Assembly (NCBI GenBank): GCA_964473255.1
Contig: CAYYOT010000014.1
Span: 13,980 to 77,979 of the forward strand
Source of the DNA: Kuafuiihalomonas sp964473255
GTDB taxonomy: Bacteria > Myxococcota > Kuafuiibacteriia > Kuafuiibacteriales > Kuafuiibacteriaceae
DNA length: 64,000 nt
Direction: 5' to 3'
The position numbers were made by a program, and so were the translations under genes. A model generated the notes under the pieces. The model saw only the letters and a program-made list of their open reading frames with translations. It ran no database searches and had not been told where the DNA came from. Below, piece by piece: positions 18,542 through 28,801 of the stretch; position 1 is the first letter of the stretch; each line of letters opens with the position of its first letter.

Positions 18542-18615
18542 GCATCCATAGCTCAATTGGATAGAGCACTGGACTTCGAATCCAGGGGTTGGGGGTTCGA
18601 GTCCCTCTGGGTGTA
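18542..18615 (+). tRNA. tRNA-Arg (anticodon TCG)
   Basis: Cloverleaf read directly: acceptor GCATCCA pairs with TGGGTGT (one terminal G-U and one internal T-G wobble), D arm with AGCTCAATTGGATAGAGC, anticodon stem CTGGA/TCCAG around loop CTTCGAA, and T arm GGGGG-TTCGAGT-CCCTC. The anticodon TCG (18576-18578) reads CGA codons. No CCA is encoded: the discriminator A is followed by CTA, so CCA must be added after transcription. Confidence 0.95.
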
Positions 18616-18656
18616 CTACGCTAGGCAAAACGGTGGTTCGGCCGGGACGTCCAATC

Positions 18657-18688
18657 GGGAGCCGAGACTCCGGGGAGCCGAGACTCCG
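18657..18688 (+). repeat. Two-copy 16-bp tandem repeat downstream of tRNA-Arg
   Basis: The unit GGGAGCCGAGACTCCG occurs twice back to back, 41 bases after the tRNA. The junction forms a short dyad (CTCC-GG-GGAG), so it could fold as a hairpin and help end tRNA transcription. There is no T-run, so terminator function is only a possibility. Confidence 0.6.
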
Positions 18689-18807
18689 CGGCCGATACCA
18701 ACCAGAAGCAACGCAGTTGGGAGCAAGTGCTCTCGTAGCCCGTCGGCGGCGCAGGAACTCGTCGCCGGTCCGTTTGACCGTGGCCTCGCGACGTTTCACG
18801 GTGTGGC

Positions 18808-19482
18808 GTGTCTTCCTCGGTCGTCGTTCACCATCTCGAGAACTCTCGTTCGCAGCGCGTCCTCTGGCTTCTCGAGGAGCTCGGCGTGCCGTACGAGCTT
18901 CGAACCTACCGTCGAGACTCGAAGACCATGCTGGCGCCACCGGAGCTGCGCGAGCTTCATCCTCTCGGCAAGTCGCCCATCGTGGAGGACGGCGGAAAGC
19001 TCTACGCTGAATCCGGCGCGATCCTCGAGCACCTCGCAGAGTCTCACGGAGGTGCCCATCTCTACCCGGACGAAGGTGAAGCCAAAGACCGGTGCCGCTA
19101 CTGGCTTCACTACGGCGAGGCCTCGTTGATGCCGTTGTTGTTCCTCCGGCTCGTCTTCGATCGTCTTAGCGCCCCACCTGTCCCGCTCGTGGCTCGACCG
19201 CTCATGAAGACGGTTGCGTTCGCCTTCGATCGAGCCTTTCTCGCGGACCAGCTGCGCCTGCATGCGGATTTCATCGATGCGGAGCTGGTCGAATCGACTT
19301 GGTTTGCCGGGGATGCACTTTCGCTGGCCGATTTCCAGATGAGCTTCCCGCTCCAGGCAGCAGTGACCCGAGTTCCAGTGCTCGCCGATAAGTCGAATGT
19401 CTCCCGCTTTCTCGGGCAGGTCCGAGAACGACCCGCATACCAGCGCGCCCTGGAGCGCGGGGGGCCGTACGCCTACGCCTGA
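18808..19482 (+). CDS. Glutathione S-transferase
   Basis: Cytosolic GST of 224 aa. The N-terminal thioredoxin-like domain has HHLENSRSQRVLWLLEELG (Ser in the active-site loop), the cis-proline segment LGKSPIVEDGG and the glutathione-gamma-glutamyl contact LYAESGAILEHL. The all-helical C-terminal domain carries the N-capping box segment FAGDALSLADFQMSFPL. The GTG at 18808 sets the conserved N-terminus. It is 192 bases downstream of the tRNA; that gap holds only the tandem repeat. Confidence 0.92.
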   Translation: MSSSVVVHHLENSRSQRVLWLLEELGVPYELRTYRRDSKTMLAPPELRELHPLGKSPIVEDGGKLYAESGAILEHLAESHGGAHLYPDEGEAKDRCRYWLHYGEASLMPLLFLRLVFDRLSAPPVPLVARPLMKTVAFAFDRAFLADQLRLHADFIDAELVESTWFAGDALSLADFQMSFPLQAAVTRVPVLADKSNVSRFLGQVRERPAYQRALERGGPYAYA

Positions 19483-19488
19483 GAGTGG

Positions 19489-19574
19489 GGGGCGCGTGGG
19501 GTTCGGTCTGAGCAGGCGACCGCCTCGCTCATCCGACCGATCCCCGACCTCCCCGCCGCTGGGGCGCGTGGGGT
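19489..19574. repeat. 14-bp direct repeat flanking the GST 3' intergenic gap
   Basis: GGGGCGCGTGGGGT occurs at 19489-19502 and again at 19561-19574, in direct orientation with a 72-base period. The second copy reaches the stop codon of the convergent membrane-protein gene. The sequence between copies is C-rich. No mobile element is enclosed. Confidence 0.6.
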
Positions 19575-20329
19575 CAGATGCCGACGGAAGCGAGCGCAGA
19601 GAAGACGATGATGCCGCCGATGAACCAGGTGATCCGCGACTTGGCCTGGTCGGGAACCTCGTCGCGAAATACTCTGAACAGGACGGACCCAGCGAGAAAG
19701 GCGGTCAGCATGTCGGCGACCGTTTCGTTCAGCTGCTGGCGCACGACCAAAATCGCGTAGGCGGTGAGCGACGCGAAGGCCAAGACGAAGCGGCCGACCT
19801 GGTCGAAGCGCCGGGGATACTCCAGTCCGAAACCATAATCCGATTGAATCAAGTGCAAAGTCATCGCCGTGAAGATTGCGACCGAGGCGAGCCCTAGCTC
19901 CATCTCGAGCTGGGGAGCCACGTAGACGATCAGTAGATTATAGAAGGCTAGATTGATGAGCTCGGTCCAAAACGACTCACCGGACACTTCTGCTTTGCTC
20001 TGCGCGAGAACGTGCAGTCGGTGCTTCACGAGATAGTGCACGACGAAACCCAGCAGCGGCAGGACGTAGATCAGCGCTCCGAGCAATTCGTGGCCCACAT
20101 CCAGTTCGGGCAAGAGATGAAGAAAGACATAGGCGGCCGCCATGCCGCCACCAAACGATCTGACGACGGACGCGTGAGGCGTGAGCATCCGCCGCAGCCG
20201 CGGCGCGCTGAGATGAGCAATCACGAGCACCGCTGCGAGGACGGCCGCACCCAGATACAGCGGGGGGCCAAGCACACCACCGAGTTCGGACCCGGCTTCC
20301 GAAGCCGGTTCTTCCAGCGTGGCGGCCAT
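19574..20329 (-). CDS. Polytopic membrane protein of unknown function (possibly ZIP-like)
   Basis: A 251-residue integral membrane protein with about seven hydrophobic segments. The first lies near residues 24-44 (LYLGAAVLAAVLVIAHL), and SFGGGMAAAYVFLHLLPEL follows. The pattern of a glycine-rich helix ending in HLLPE(L), then GHELLGALIYVLPLLGF, vaguely recalls ZIP metal transporters, but the second metal-binding helix (HExPHE) is absent, so I do not assign transport. It faces a broken ligand-gated channel gene divergently and is convergent with the GST gene. Confidence 0.6.
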   Translation of the reverse strand: MAATLEEPASEAGSELGGVLGPPLYLGAAVLAAVLVIAHLSAPRLRRMLTPHASVVRSFGGGMAAAYVFLHLLPELDVGHELLGALIYVLPLLGFVVHYLVKHRLHVLAQSKAEVSGESFWTELINLAFYNLLIVYVAPQLEMELGLASVAIFTAMTLHLIQSDYGFGLEYPRRFDQVGRFVLAFASLTAYAILVVRQQLNETVADMLTAFLAGSVLFRVFRDEVPDQAKSRITWFIGGIIVFSALASVGI

Positions 20330-20457
20330 GACGCCCCCGGGGTAGCACCTCCGCCGTGGCGCCGGAAGGCACGCCGAGCTCGAGCAATCGGAAGCTCGGG
20401 GGTCCGGAGGTACCTCGCAGCCTTGTCCAGCTCTCAGCGTTGATCTACGGCTCCTTC

Positions 20458-21400
20458 GTGAACCGTTCGGCGCGCCTACTCATGGCCGGGGTTTATGCAA
20501 TGCTGGTCCTCATCAGCATCCCCGTGGGCGCCGCTGAGCCGATGTTGCCGGGAACCTCTCCGGAGACTACGGGAGAGGCCGAACCGCAGAGCGCGCTTCC
20601 CCCGGGAGATGCGCCCGTCGTGGTGGGAGCCAACTTTCAGCTTCGCGATATCAACTATCATGGTGAACGAATCGGGGCTGTTCGAAAAGCACGCAACAAC
20701 GCTTCGGGTACGGCCCAACGGAACTCTCGTTCTGACCGAGAGCATCAACGCCACCGGGGAAGCCGATCTCGACCTGGCACGCTATCCCTTCGATACTCAG
20801 CGACTGGACGCCACCTTCGAAGTGCTAGGCCTCGACGCATCCGAGGTCGTTTTCCACGACGATCACGTGCCGTCCGCACGGGCGATCGACGTCGTACGCA
20901 TACCGCAGTGGTCGCTCAGAAGCATCGAGACAACCATCGAGGAACGTGAGGCCTACCATGCAGGGACGGCAGGGACCTCGTCGACGTTACTGGTGAGTCT
21001 AAACGTCGAGCGCCGGTCCTTCTTCGTGGTCCGCCTGGTCGTCATCCCGCTGGCTCTCATCGTCATGCTCTCCTGGTCGGTATTCTGGATGGACCGCGCT
21101 TCCCTCGGCGACCGGGTCAATGTTTCGTTCATCGGGATCCTGACCGCGGTCTCGTTTCAGATCGTGATCAGCGAAATCTTGCCCGACATATCCTACGTCA
21201 CGCTGATGACGGGATTCCTCAACTTGAGCTTCTTCATCATGTGCGCGACCATGGTGATCAGTCTCGTAGTCGGCCGGCTCGACCAGAGCGGACGGGCCCA
21301 CTTGGGAGATGGCATCGATCGCGCCTGCCGGTGGCTTTTCCCGGCAACCTATTTCGGGCTTTGGCTGGTCATGTACGGAATCGCGATCGTGTGGTTCTGA
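20458..21400 (+). pseudogene. Broken pentameric ligand-gated ion channel (GLIC/Cys-loop-like) gene
   Basis: Two frames together encode one channel. Frame 1 from GTG 20458 gives a signal peptide (AMLVLISIPVGAAEP) and the start of the ligand-binding domain (DAPVVVGANFQLRDI), then diverges near 20655-20665. A second frame continues VNESGLFEKHATTLRVRPNG, then YPFDTQRLDATFEVLG, the prokaryotic counterpart of the Cys-loop region. Four transmembrane helices follow: M1 (VRLVVIPLALIVMLSWSVFW), M2 (VNVSFIGILTAVSFQIVIS), M3 and M4, ending ...VMYGIAIVWF. Relative to GLIC-type channels about 45-55 residues between the two parts are missing and the frame shifts. It could be a pseudogene or a deletion artefact in the assembly. 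A shorter protein from ATG 20660 would lack a signal peptide. Confidence 0.75.
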
Positions 21401-21430
21401 CGACGTCCGTCGGTGGTCAGATGGCGAAGT

Positions 21431-22714
21431 TCAGAACTGAGCCGTTTCCGTGCTTCCGGCCATGGCCGTGGTCGAGGACTTCCCGCCGCTGACCGCGTTG
21501 GTCACCGCGTCGAAGTAGCCGGTGCCGACTTCGCGCTGGTGCCGCGTGGCGGTATAGCCGTACTGCTCGGCCTGGAACTCGTACTCCTGCAGGCGCGAGT
21601 AGGCCGCCATGCCTTCGGTTGCATACTTCCGCGCCAGGTCGAACATGCCGAAGTTCAGGCTGTGGAAGCCGGCCAGGGTCACGAACTGGAACTTGTAGCC
21701 CATCGCTCCGAGCTCGACCTGGAACTTCTTGATGGTGTCCCAGTCGAGGTTCTTCCTCCAGTTGAACGACGGGGAGCAGTTGTACGCCATCATCTTGTTG
21801 GGGAACTCTTTGCGGATCGACTCGGCGAAGCGCTTCGCTTCATCGAGGTCCGGTTTCGAGGTCTCGCACCAGATGAGGTCCGCGTAGGGAGCGTAGGAGA
21901 GGCCGCGGGCGATCGCTTGCTCCAATCCCGGCTGCACCTCGAAGAAGCCTTCGGGTGTCCGTTCGCCGGTGATGAAGCGGTGGTCGCGCTCGTCGACGTC
22001 GGAGGTCAAGAGACCCGCCGCGTTCGCATCGGTGCGTGCGATGACCAACGATGGTACGTCGCAGACGTCGGCGGCCAGCCGCGCAGCACATAGCGTACGA
22101 ATGAACTGCTGCGTGGGGACGAGTACCTTGCCGCCCAAGTGTCCGCACTTCTTCTCGCTGCTGAGCTGATCTTCGAAGTGTACGCCGGCGGCGCCGGCCT
22201 CGATCATGCCCTTCATCAGCTCGAAGGCGTTGCGCGGCCCGCCGAAGCCTGCTTCGGCGTCCGCCACGATCGGCGCAAACCAGTAGCGGCCGGTCTGTCC
22301 TTCGGAATGCTCGATCTGGTCGGCCCGCTGGAGGGCCTGGTTGATGCGCTTCACGAGCATGGGAACGCTGTTGGCGGGATAAAGGCTCTGGTCGGGGTAC
22401 ATTTGGCCCGAGATGTTGGCGTCAGCCGCGACCTGCCAGCCGGACACGTAGATCGCCTCCAGGCCAGCTCGCACCTGCTGCATGGCCTGATTCCCGGTCA
22501 GCGCTCCCAAGGAGTTCACGAACGGCTTCTCGTGCAGGAGCTTCCATAGACGACGCGCGCCGAGATTCGCGAGGGTGTACTCGATCTTGACTGTGCCCCG
22601 GAGCTTGTTCACATCCGCGTCGGTATACGGGCGGACGATGCCGTCGAAGCGGCCGACGAGGTCGTCGACAGGGGGGTGGTCATGAACGTGGTGGTCGGCA
22701 ACAGCGGTAGACAT
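21431..22714 (-). CDS. aceA: Isocitrate lyase
   Basis: Cleaves isocitrate to glyoxylate and succinate, the first step of the glyoxylate bypass. At 427 aa it is a standard bacterial enzyme. Visible landmarks are the substrate and metal segments SGWQVAADANISGQMYPDQS and IVADAEAGFGGPRNAFEL, the catalytic loop EKKCGHLGGK, and the C-terminal EVGTGYFDAVTNAV. TAGGAG precedes the ATG by about nine bases. It lies 46 bases behind malate synthase on the same strand, an aceB-aceA operon. Confidence 0.97.
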   Translation of the reverse strand: MSTAVADHHVHDHPPVDDLVGRFDGIVRPYTDADVNKLRGTVKIEYTLANLGARRLWKLLHEKPFVNSLGALTGNQAMQQVRAGLEAIYVSGWQVAADANISGQMYPDQSLYPANSVPMLVKRINQALQRADQIEHSEGQTGRYWFAPIVADAEAGFGGPRNAFELMKGMIEAGAAGVHFEDQLSSEKKCGHLGGKVLVPTQQFIRTLCAARLAADVCDVPSLVIARTDANAAGLLTSDVDERDHRFITGERTPEGFFEVQPGLEQAIARGLSYAPYADLIWCETSKPDLDEAKRFAESIRKEFPNKMMAYNCSPSFNWRKNLDWDTIKKFQVELGAMGYKFQFVTLAGFHSLNFGMFDLARKYATEGMAAYSRLQEYEFQAEQYGYTATRHQREVGTGYFDAVTNAVSGGKSSTTAMAGSTETAQF

Positions 22715-22760
22715 TTGGTTTTTCTCCTACGTTAGGGGTTCAGGGTTGAGGACGCCGGGC

Positions 22761-24362
<1,602 letters not shown>

Positions 24363-24492
24363 TTGGGCGGAATCGGCTCACAACATCAATTCACAAAGGA
24401 AATCATTTAGTTAAACAACTCTACGCCGTGAATGCTGTGCCTGATGATCTGAAAATATTGTCAAGTATTTACAAACGGGTAACAAATGCGGG
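24363..24492. promoter_or_regulatory. Divergent aceB / RamB-like regulator control region with TNACAAM motifs
   Basis: This 130-base stretch is clearly richer in A+T than its surroundings. It contains four copies of T-N-A-C-A-A-M on the plus strand: TCACAAC (24378), TCACAAA (24391), TTACAAA (24469) and TAACAAA (24480). They are arranged as two pairs about 13 and 11 bases apart. RamB regulators bind A/T-rich half-sites containing GCAAA or CAAA, so these are candidate operators. That link is inference. A TTGACA reads on the minus strand at 24464-24459, but no convincing -10 box is spaced from it. Confidence 0.45.
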
Positions 24493-25950
24493 GTGGTGGA
24501 CCGTCCGAGGCTCGGAGCCAAAGTCCGCGCGCTCCGTCGTCGTGAGGGCTTGACGCAGGTGCAGCTGGCGGAGCGCCTGGGCATCTCCCCGAGCTACCTG
24601 AACCTGATCGAGCACAATCGTCGGCCCTTGCCGGCTCAGCACCTGATTCGCCTCGCGAAGCTGTTTCAGGTCGACCTCCAGGCCTTCTCGGCCGACGACG
24701 AAGCGGAGCTGAAATCGGCCTTGATGGAGGCGTTCGGTGACCCGCTGTTCGACCCCTACGAGCTCACGACGGGCGAAGTGAACGAGCTGGCCGACCAGAG
24801 TCCGAACGTGGCTCGCGCGATCGTGGGCTTGTACCGCATGTTCCGGCAGCTCCGGCAGGCCGGACTCGAAGGCGAAGCCGAGGCTCCAGGGCTCGCCCCT
24901 CCGGAAGAGGTCTCGGACTTCATTCAGCGGAACCACAACTACTTCCCAGATCTGGAAGACGCGGCCGAGCGCGTTTGGCGGGCTGGACGGCTGGCATCCA
25001 GCGACCTGTATCCGCGGCTCGTCGACTATCTCGAGTCGGTCCACGGCATCCGCGTACGGGTCGTCCAAGAGTCAGACCTGACGGGTCTGGTGCGCCGGCT
25101 CGACCGCCAAGAACAGACGCTGTTCCTTTCGGAGGTCCTCGCCCCTCGCTCCCGTCTCTTCCAGCTTGCCCACGTGATCGGTCTCCTCGAGCAGGGCGGT
25201 CTGCTCGACCGCGTGGTTCGAGATCAGACGCTCACGAGCGATGAGTCTCGACGGCTCTGTCGAGTCGCCCTGGCGAACTATTTCGCCGGAGCCGTCTTGA
25301 TGCCGTACGCGACCTTTTTGGAGTCGGCGATGCAGGAACGGTACGACATCGAGCTTCTCGGCCACCGCTTTCGCACGAGCTTCGAGCAGGTGTGCCATCG
25401 GCTCACGACCCTCCGCCGCCCCGGCGCGGAAGGAATTCCCCTCCACATGATTCGCGTCGACGTTGCCGGCAACGTCTCGAAACGCTTTACCGGTTCCGGC
25501 TTTCGCTTCGCCCGCTTCAGCGGAGGATGCTCGCTCTGGAACGAGCACGCGGCGTTCCTAACCCCGGGAATGATCCGAACGCAGCTCTCCCATTTGCCCG
25601 ACGGCTCACGCTTTTTCAGCGTAGCGCGAACGGTTCGGACCAGCCGGGGCGGCTTCCGCGGCAGCATGACTCTGCACGCCGTCGGGATCGGCTGTCCGGT
25701 GCAGTACGCGGACCGGCTCGTTTACTCCGACGGCATCGACCTCGAGAGCGAGAGCTCCAGCGTCCCGATCGGTGTCGCCTGCGGGATCTGTGAGCGGACC
25801 GATTGTGACCAGCGTGCCTTTCCTGCCGCCCACCGACCGCTCCACGTCGACGAGAGCCAGCGCGGAACGAGCTTCTACGTCGAGGCGCCAGCTTCCGGCC
25901 GCGGTCACCAACGCGGACCCTCATCGGCACCCTACTCGCCCCTCGAGTAG
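24493..25950 (+). CDS. XRE-family short-chain acyl-CoA regulator (RamB/ScfR type)
   Basis: A 485-residue transcription factor. An N-terminal XRE helix-turn-helix (residues 8-60: LGAKVRALRRREGLTQVQLA, then LGISPSYLNLIEHNRR) is followed by an ImmA/IrrE-like segment with FLSEVLAPRSRLFQLAHVIG and a C-terminal DUF2083 domain with CSLWNEHAAF and VACGICERTDCDQRAFP. In actinobacteria and other bacteria RamB/ScfR proteins control acetate and glyoxylate-cycle genes in response to acyl-CoA. Here it sits divergently beside aceB-aceA, which supports the same role. The zinc-metalloprotease HExxH is not conserved (QLAHVIGLLE), as in family regulators. GTG starts at 24493 and 24496 are both possible. Confidence 0.88.
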   Translation: MVDRPRLGAKVRALRRREGLTQVQLAERLGISPSYLNLIEHNRRPLPAQHLIRLAKLFQVDLQAFSADDEAELKSALMEAFGDPLFDPYELTTGEVNELADQSPNVARAIVGLYRMFRQLRQAGLEGEAEAPGLAPPEEVSDFIQRNHNYFPDLEDAAERVWRAGRLASSDLYPRLVDYLESVHGIRVRVVQESDLTGLVRRLDRQEQTLFLSEVLAPRSRLFQLAHVIGLLEQGGLLDRVVRDQTLTSDESRRLCRVALANYFAGAVLMPYATFLESAMQERYDIELLGHRFRTSFEQVCHRLTTLRRPGAEGIPLHMIRVDVAGNVSKRFTGSGFRFARFSGGCSLWNEHAAFLTPGMIRTQLSHLPDGSRFFSVARTVRTSRGGFRGSMTLHAVGIGCPVQYADRLVYSDGIDLESESSSVPIGVACGICERTDCDQRAFPAAHRPLHVDESQRGTSFYVEAPASGRGHQRGPSSAPYSPLE

Positions 25951-26072
25951 CTCGGCATCGCTGACCCGCTGACCCCGCCGACCGCTCGGAAACGGACGAA
26001 GGAGACGACGGCTGAGCGGGTCGACGAAATGGCTGTAACTTCCGCGGCCCCGTAGGCGTCGAGAGCGTGCCC

Positions 26073-27989
26073 ATGCGGTTCAAGAATATCGATGCGGGTT
26101 CGGAGTGGCTCGAGGCCGACGGCCTCGGGGGATTCGCGAGCGGGACGGTTTCCACGATTCGGACGAGGCGCTACCACGGCCTGCTGCTGGCGGCCGAGCG
26201 GCCGCCGGCCGACCGCTGGCTCTTGGTCAATGGAATCGAAGCTTGGGTCGAGCGTGGTACCGTGAGCCGAGCACTGACCACGCAGCGCTACGCGGACGGT
26301 GTGCTGCACCCCGACGGTGCCAGTCGCATCGCGTCCTTCGAGCGTGACCCGTGGCCGACCTGGACCCATGCTCTCGACCCCGGTTCGCTCACATTTGAAC
26401 TGTGCGTCGTGCGAGCGCTTCCTCTCACGGTTCTTCGGTGGTCCCCCTCTTCCGCCATGCCGGGCGCCCTCCTGAAGGTTCGACTCTTGGTATCCGGCCG
26501 AGATCCTCATCAGCTGCAGCAGGAATGGCCGGATCTGCGGTTCGCTCTCGGCGTCGACGAGGGTCGGATCAGCCTTTCCACTCGCCCGGAGGTGCCTCGA
26601 TTCTGGGTGTTTTCGAACGGAATCTACGAGCATGCGCCCGACTGGTACCGCGGCTTCGACTACACCGAGGAAGCGGCGCGCGGGCTCGATCATCGGGAGG
26701 ACCTCGCGTCACCCGGGACTTTCACCTTCGATCTCGAAGGGGGACCGGCGGTGATGCTCCTGTCCACGGACCGGGACGCGCTCGGAGGTCCGAGCGAACG
26801 ACCGCAGGACGTCGCGAAGCGAATGCTCGCCGGGGAACGCGACCGACGCCGCGCGACCGACTGCCCGCTCGAGCGGGCGACTCAGGCCTACGTCGTGAGG
26901 CGCAGCGAAGGTAAGACGGTCATTGCCGGCTACCCATGGTTCGGTGACTGGGGGCGCGACACGTTCATCGCCTTGCGCGGTCTGCGGCACGCCGCAGACG
27001 GGGCCGCCGTGGCCGAGGCCATCTTGCGGAAGTGGGCCGGCGCGGTTTCGGAAGGTATGCTTCCCAACCGGTTTCCGGATCGCGGCGACGATCCCGAGTA
27101 CAACTCGGTGGACGCCTCCCTGTGGTATGTCCTCGCGGTTCGCGACCATCTCTTCGACGGAACCGCGCCGAGCGACGTTCAGGCCGAGCTGAAGGCCGCC
27201 GTCCATCGGATTCTCGACGGCTATGCGGCGGGCACTCGCTACGGGATCGGCGCCGATGAGAGCGATGGCCTTCTCCGCGCCGGGGTGCCTGGAATCCAGC
27301 TCACCTGGATGGACGCCAAGGTTGGAGATTGGGTCGTCACCGGTCGCGTCGGCAAGCCGGTCGAGGTCCAGGCGCTGTGGCTCAACGCCCTCGCCTTTGG
27401 TCGTGGCATGTCCGAGAGATTCGGAGAGCTCTTCGAGCGCGGGTGCGCCATGTTCATCGAGAAGTTCTACGACCCGGAACGCGGCTACCTGTTCGACGTC
27501 GTGGACTGCGACGGTCGGCCCGGGGCGACCGATGACGCCTTTCGTCCGAATCAAATCTTCTCGCTCGGAGGGCTTCCTCTCGCGCTCGTCGGGCGGGAAA
27601 TCTCCCGCAGTATTCTGAATCGATTGGAAGACGAGCTCTGGACGCCGATGGGATTGCGCAGCCTGTCGCCCCGTCATCCCTCCTATGTGCCTCGCTATGT
27701 AGGCGGCGTCTGGGAGCGAGACGGTGCCTATCACCAAGGCACCGTCTGGCCCTGGCTGGTCGGCCCCTTCGTCGACGCCTGGGTGTGGTCGCACGGCTCG
27801 ACCGAGACCGCGCAGCGCGAAGCGAGAGTTCGCTTCTTGGCGCCCCTCCTGAGTCATCTGGACGATGCTGGCCTCGGACACATCAGCGAGATCGCCGACG
27901 CTGATGCACCACACACGCCGCGTGGAGCGCCTTTTCAAGCGTGGTCCTTGACCGAAGTGCTCCGTCTCGACCGGACTCTGGCCAGATGA
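26073..27989 (+). CDS. Amylo-alpha-1,6-glucosidase / glycogen debranching enzyme (GH133)
   Basis: Hydrolyses alpha-1,6 branches in glycogen-like glucans. The N-terminal domain begins SEWLEADGLGGFASGTVST, the typical GDE-N start with TRRYHGLL. The (alpha/alpha)6 catalytic domain carries AGYPWFGDWGRDTFIALRGL, PNRFPDRGDDPEYNSVDASL, GVPGIQLTWMDAKVGDW and GAYHQGTVWPWLVGPFVDA, all family hallmarks. At 638 aa the size is right. ATG 26073 is chosen over GTG 26067 because GAGAG lies at proper distance. The stop overlaps the next start (ATGA), beginning a six-gene plus-strand series. Confidence 0.93.
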   Translation: MRFKNIDAGSEWLEADGLGGFASGTVSTIRTRRYHGLLLAAERPPADRWLLVNGIEAWVERGTVSRALTTQRYADGVLHPDGASRIASFERDPWPTWTHALDPGSLTFELCVVRALPLTVLRWSPSSAMPGALLKVRLLVSGRDPHQLQQEWPDLRFALGVDEGRISLSTRPEVPRFWVFSNGIYEHAPDWYRGFDYTEEAARGLDHREDLASPGTFTFDLEGGPAVMLLSTDRDALGGPSERPQDVAKRMLAGERDRRRATDCPLERATQAYVVRRSEGKTVIAGYPWFGDWGRDTFIALRGLRHAADGAAVAEAILRKWAGAVSEGMLPNRFPDRGDDPEYNSVDASLWYVLAVRDHLFDGTAPSDVQAELKAAVHRILDGYAAGTRYGIGADESDGLLRAGVPGIQLTWMDAKVGDWVVTGRVGKPVEVQALWLNALAFGRGMSERFGELFERGCAMFIEKFYDPERGYLFDVVDCDGRPGATDDAFRPNQIFSLGGLPLALVGREISRSILNRLEDELWTPMGLRSLSPRHPSYVPRYVGGVWERDGAYHQGTVWPWLVGPFVDAWVWSHGSTETAQREARVRFLAPLLSHLDDAGLGHISEIADADAPHTPRGAPFQAWSLTEVLRLDRTLAR

Positions 27990-28801
27990 ACCCGTGGGAC
28001 CGTTTTCGCCGACTCTGGCCGGTCTACCTGATCGAGGCGGGAGGACTCATGGTCTTCATGATCTCGGCCTGCGTTTTCGCCACGCTCCTGGAGCATCCGG
28101 GTTCGTGGGTGCACAAACAGATCGATGCGCCCACGGTCCGCCGAGCCCTGATGGGCCTCGCCATGGGCATCACGGCGGTGCTGATCATTTACAGCCCGTG
28201 GGGCAAGCGGTCGGGAGCACACCTCAATCCAGCGGTGACGCTGACCTTTTACCGTCTGGGCAAGGTCGAGACCGTCGACATGGTCTTTTATATCCTCTTC
28301 CAGTTCATCGGCGGAGCGACCGGGGTCTTCGTCTCGTACGTCGTCCTTTCCCGCGCCCTCGCCCACCCGGCGGTTAGCTTCGTGGTGACACGGCCTGGCG
28401 CGCCGGGCGTTGCGGTCGCGTTCATCGCCGAATCTCTGATTTCCGCCGGGCTCATGCTCACGGTGCTCGTCACGAGTAACAATGACCGGCTGAAGTCGTA
28501 CACCGGCGTGGTTGCGGGAGTCCTCGTGGCGACGTACATCTGCTTGGAGGCCCCGCTGTCGGGCATGAGTATGAATCCAGCCCGAACCTTCGGCTCTTCG
28601 GTCGTGGCCAATGACTGGACGGCCGAGTGGCTCTACTTCATTGCGCCCCTCCTGGGGATGCTCGGCGCCGCGTTCGCCTACACCCAAGTGAGCCGAAGAG
28701 TTCACTGCGCCAAGCTCCAGCACGATGAGCTCAAAGGCCCGCTGTGTCATTTTCGGAACTGCGGCCAGGACATCAAGCCCGCCGCCGAGCGTTCGCCATG
28801 A
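27986..28801 (+). CDS. MIP-family aquaporin/glycerol facilitator with Cys/His-rich C-tail
   Basis: Channel protein of 271 aa with six membrane helices and the two half-helix signatures AHLNPAVT (Asn81) and SMNPARTF (Asn197). Residues between helices lack the long glycerol-facilitator insert, so water rather than glycerol may be the main cargo; this is a guess. The cytosolic tail has a CAKLQHDE...CHFRNC arrangement that could bind metal. It overlaps the debranching gene upstream and the VOC lipoprotein gene downstream, each by four bases, so co-translation is very likely. A link to osmotic swelling during glucan breakdown is inference. Confidence 0.9.
   Translation: MNPWDRFRRLWPVYLIEAGGLMVFMISACVFATLLEHPGSWVHKQIDAPTVRRALMGLAMGITAVLIIYSPWGKRSGAHLNPAVTLTFYRLGKVETVDMVFYILFQFIGGATGVFVSYVVLSRALAHPAVSFVVTRPGAPGVAVAFIAESLISAGLMLTVLVTSNNDRLKSYTGVVAGVLVATYICLEAPLSGMSMNPARTFGSSVVANDWTAEWLYFIAPLLGMLGAAFAYTQVSRRVHCAKLQHDELKGPLCHFRNCGQDIKPAAERSP

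Noticed and set aside
19489..19574. Possible attachment site or insertion-element boundary
   Set aside because: The two 14-bp copies enclose only 58 bases with no gene or inverted ends.
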